From positions 1-7,131 of the forward strand of contig DYPM01000097.1 in NCBI GenBank assembly GCA_020719895.1: a stretch of DNA of 7,131 nt. Reading direction: 5' to 3'. A program made the position numbers and the translations under genes. This document shows positions 6,677 to 7,131 of the stretch, piece by piece. The DNA is from Sulfurovum sp. (lineage in GTDB: Bacteria; Campylobacterota; Campylobacteria; Campylobacterales; Sulfurovaceae). The number at the start of each line of letters is the position of its first letter. The stretch's first letter is position 1. Below the pieces are notes generated by a model that was given only the letters and a program-made list of their open reading frames with translations, was not told where the DNA came from and searched no databases.

Positions 6677-6924
6677 ATATCGAATTCCCAATCAATTTGG
6701 AAAGGACAACCATCCTTCATCGTTCCTCCAAAAACCAAAATCCGCATTTTTACATGTTGCCATTCTATACAAACCCCAAAATTGATCATTACAGAGCCAC
6801 TTATTATCATTTTTTAAACTCAGATTGTTGGAAGGGGGTAAACTGTATGCAACAGAGTGGGAGGAATCGCTTCGTGATTTCGTTTTCTTCATTATCTGTA
6901 AATTTCAACAACAAAAGGACGCTC
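6677..6924. other. Long non-coding spacer or leader upstream of the lipoprotein gene
   Basis: About 250 bases without a gene I can support. The plus-strand frame is open from 6646 into the lipoprotein gene, but it has no credible start with a ribosome binding site before 6925. A weak hairpin, AATCGC (6865-6870) with GTGATT (6874-6879, one G-T pair), lies about 45 bases before the start codon. No match to a riboswitch, tRNA or other RNA family was recognised. Confidence 0.4.
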
Positions 6925-7131
6925 ATGCGACAGTGGTTTAGAGGATTTTTGGTTGGTACGTTTGTTGTACTTTTGACAGCGTGTGGCGGAAAAGATAGTG
7001 GCACAACACCTGACACCACCGCACCCGTCATTACACTTAATGGTGAAGCAAGCATTATGCTTAATGTAGGCAATACCTACACCGAAGCAGGAGCGTCAGC
7101 GACTGATGATAGAGATAGCACAGTAGCAGTT
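6925..7131 (+). CDS. Lipoprotein with bacterial Ig-like domain, 5' part only
   Basis: The first 69 codons of a gene cut by the window end. A ribosome binding site, AAAAGGA (6913-6919), lies 5 bases before the ATG. Residues 1-20 form a lipoprotein signal peptide: charged start (MRQWFR), hydrophobic core (FLVGTFVVLL), lipobox LTAC with C20 as the lipidated residue. GGKDS follows, so retention by Lol-type sorting cannot be judged. A short linker leads into DTTAPVITLNG (30-40) and VGNTYTEAGASATDD (48-62). This is the start of a DUF5011-like Ig-fold domain, a module found in tandem in large bacterial surface and adhesion proteins. The gene is divergent from carB. The full length, number of Ig repeats and any C-terminal domain lie outside the window. 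An envelope or surface role is an inference from the lipobox and domain. Confidence 0.85.
   Translation, partial: MRQWFRGFLVGTFVVLLTACGGKDSGTTPDTTAPVITLNGEASIMLNVGNTYTEAGASATDDRDSTVAV

Noticed and set aside
6692..7073. Minus-strand open frames of 66 and 88 codons opposite the lipoprotein gene and its leader
   Set aside because: No signal, domain or ribosome binding site is visible, and the second lies antisense to a well-supported lipoprotein start.

Overview
The window reads as chromosomal DNA of a Campylobacterota (epsilonproteobacterial) species, probably a free-living, Sulfurimonas- or Sulfurospirillum-like organism. The basis is the AT-rich composition, the style of the CarB and CysQ proteins, an extended -10 promoter (TGCTATAAT) without a clear -35, AAGGA-type ribosome binding sites, and carB standing without carA. 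I cannot fix the genus from sequence alone.

Layout, left to right. Bases 1-234 are non-coding and densely structured: a ~110 bp palindromic, MITE-like repeat (6-114) is followed by a cluster of nested hairpins (126-227). A minus-strand gene (235-1554) encodes an exported NlpC/P60 cell-wall peptidase with SH3 modules and a TTG start. Bases 1555-1860 hold a second MITE-like repeat (1653-1765), whose outer end is an exact inverted copy of the first repeat's outer end. A plus-strand gene (1861-2457) encodes a small exported MORN_2/YwqK-type repeat protein. It converges, with a 9 bp gap, on a minus-strand pair: carB (3270-6539, carbamoyl-phosphate synthase large subunit) followed by cysQ (2467-3270, 3'(2'),5'-bisphosphate nucleotidase), coupled by a TGATG overlap. 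A 385 bp divergent intergenic region (6540-6924) carries the carB promoter and a leader palindrome. The window ends inside a plus-strand lipoprotein gene (6925 to beyond 7131) with the beginning of a bacterial Ig-like domain.

The genes do not form one pathway. CarB supplies carbamoyl phosphate for pyrimidine and arginine synthesis, CysQ recycles PAP from sulfate assimilation, and the other three products are envelope proteins. I see no convincing new defence, mobile or biosynthetic system. The most unusual structure is the pair of related palindromic repeats flanking the peptidase gene, next to a second hairpin-rich block.
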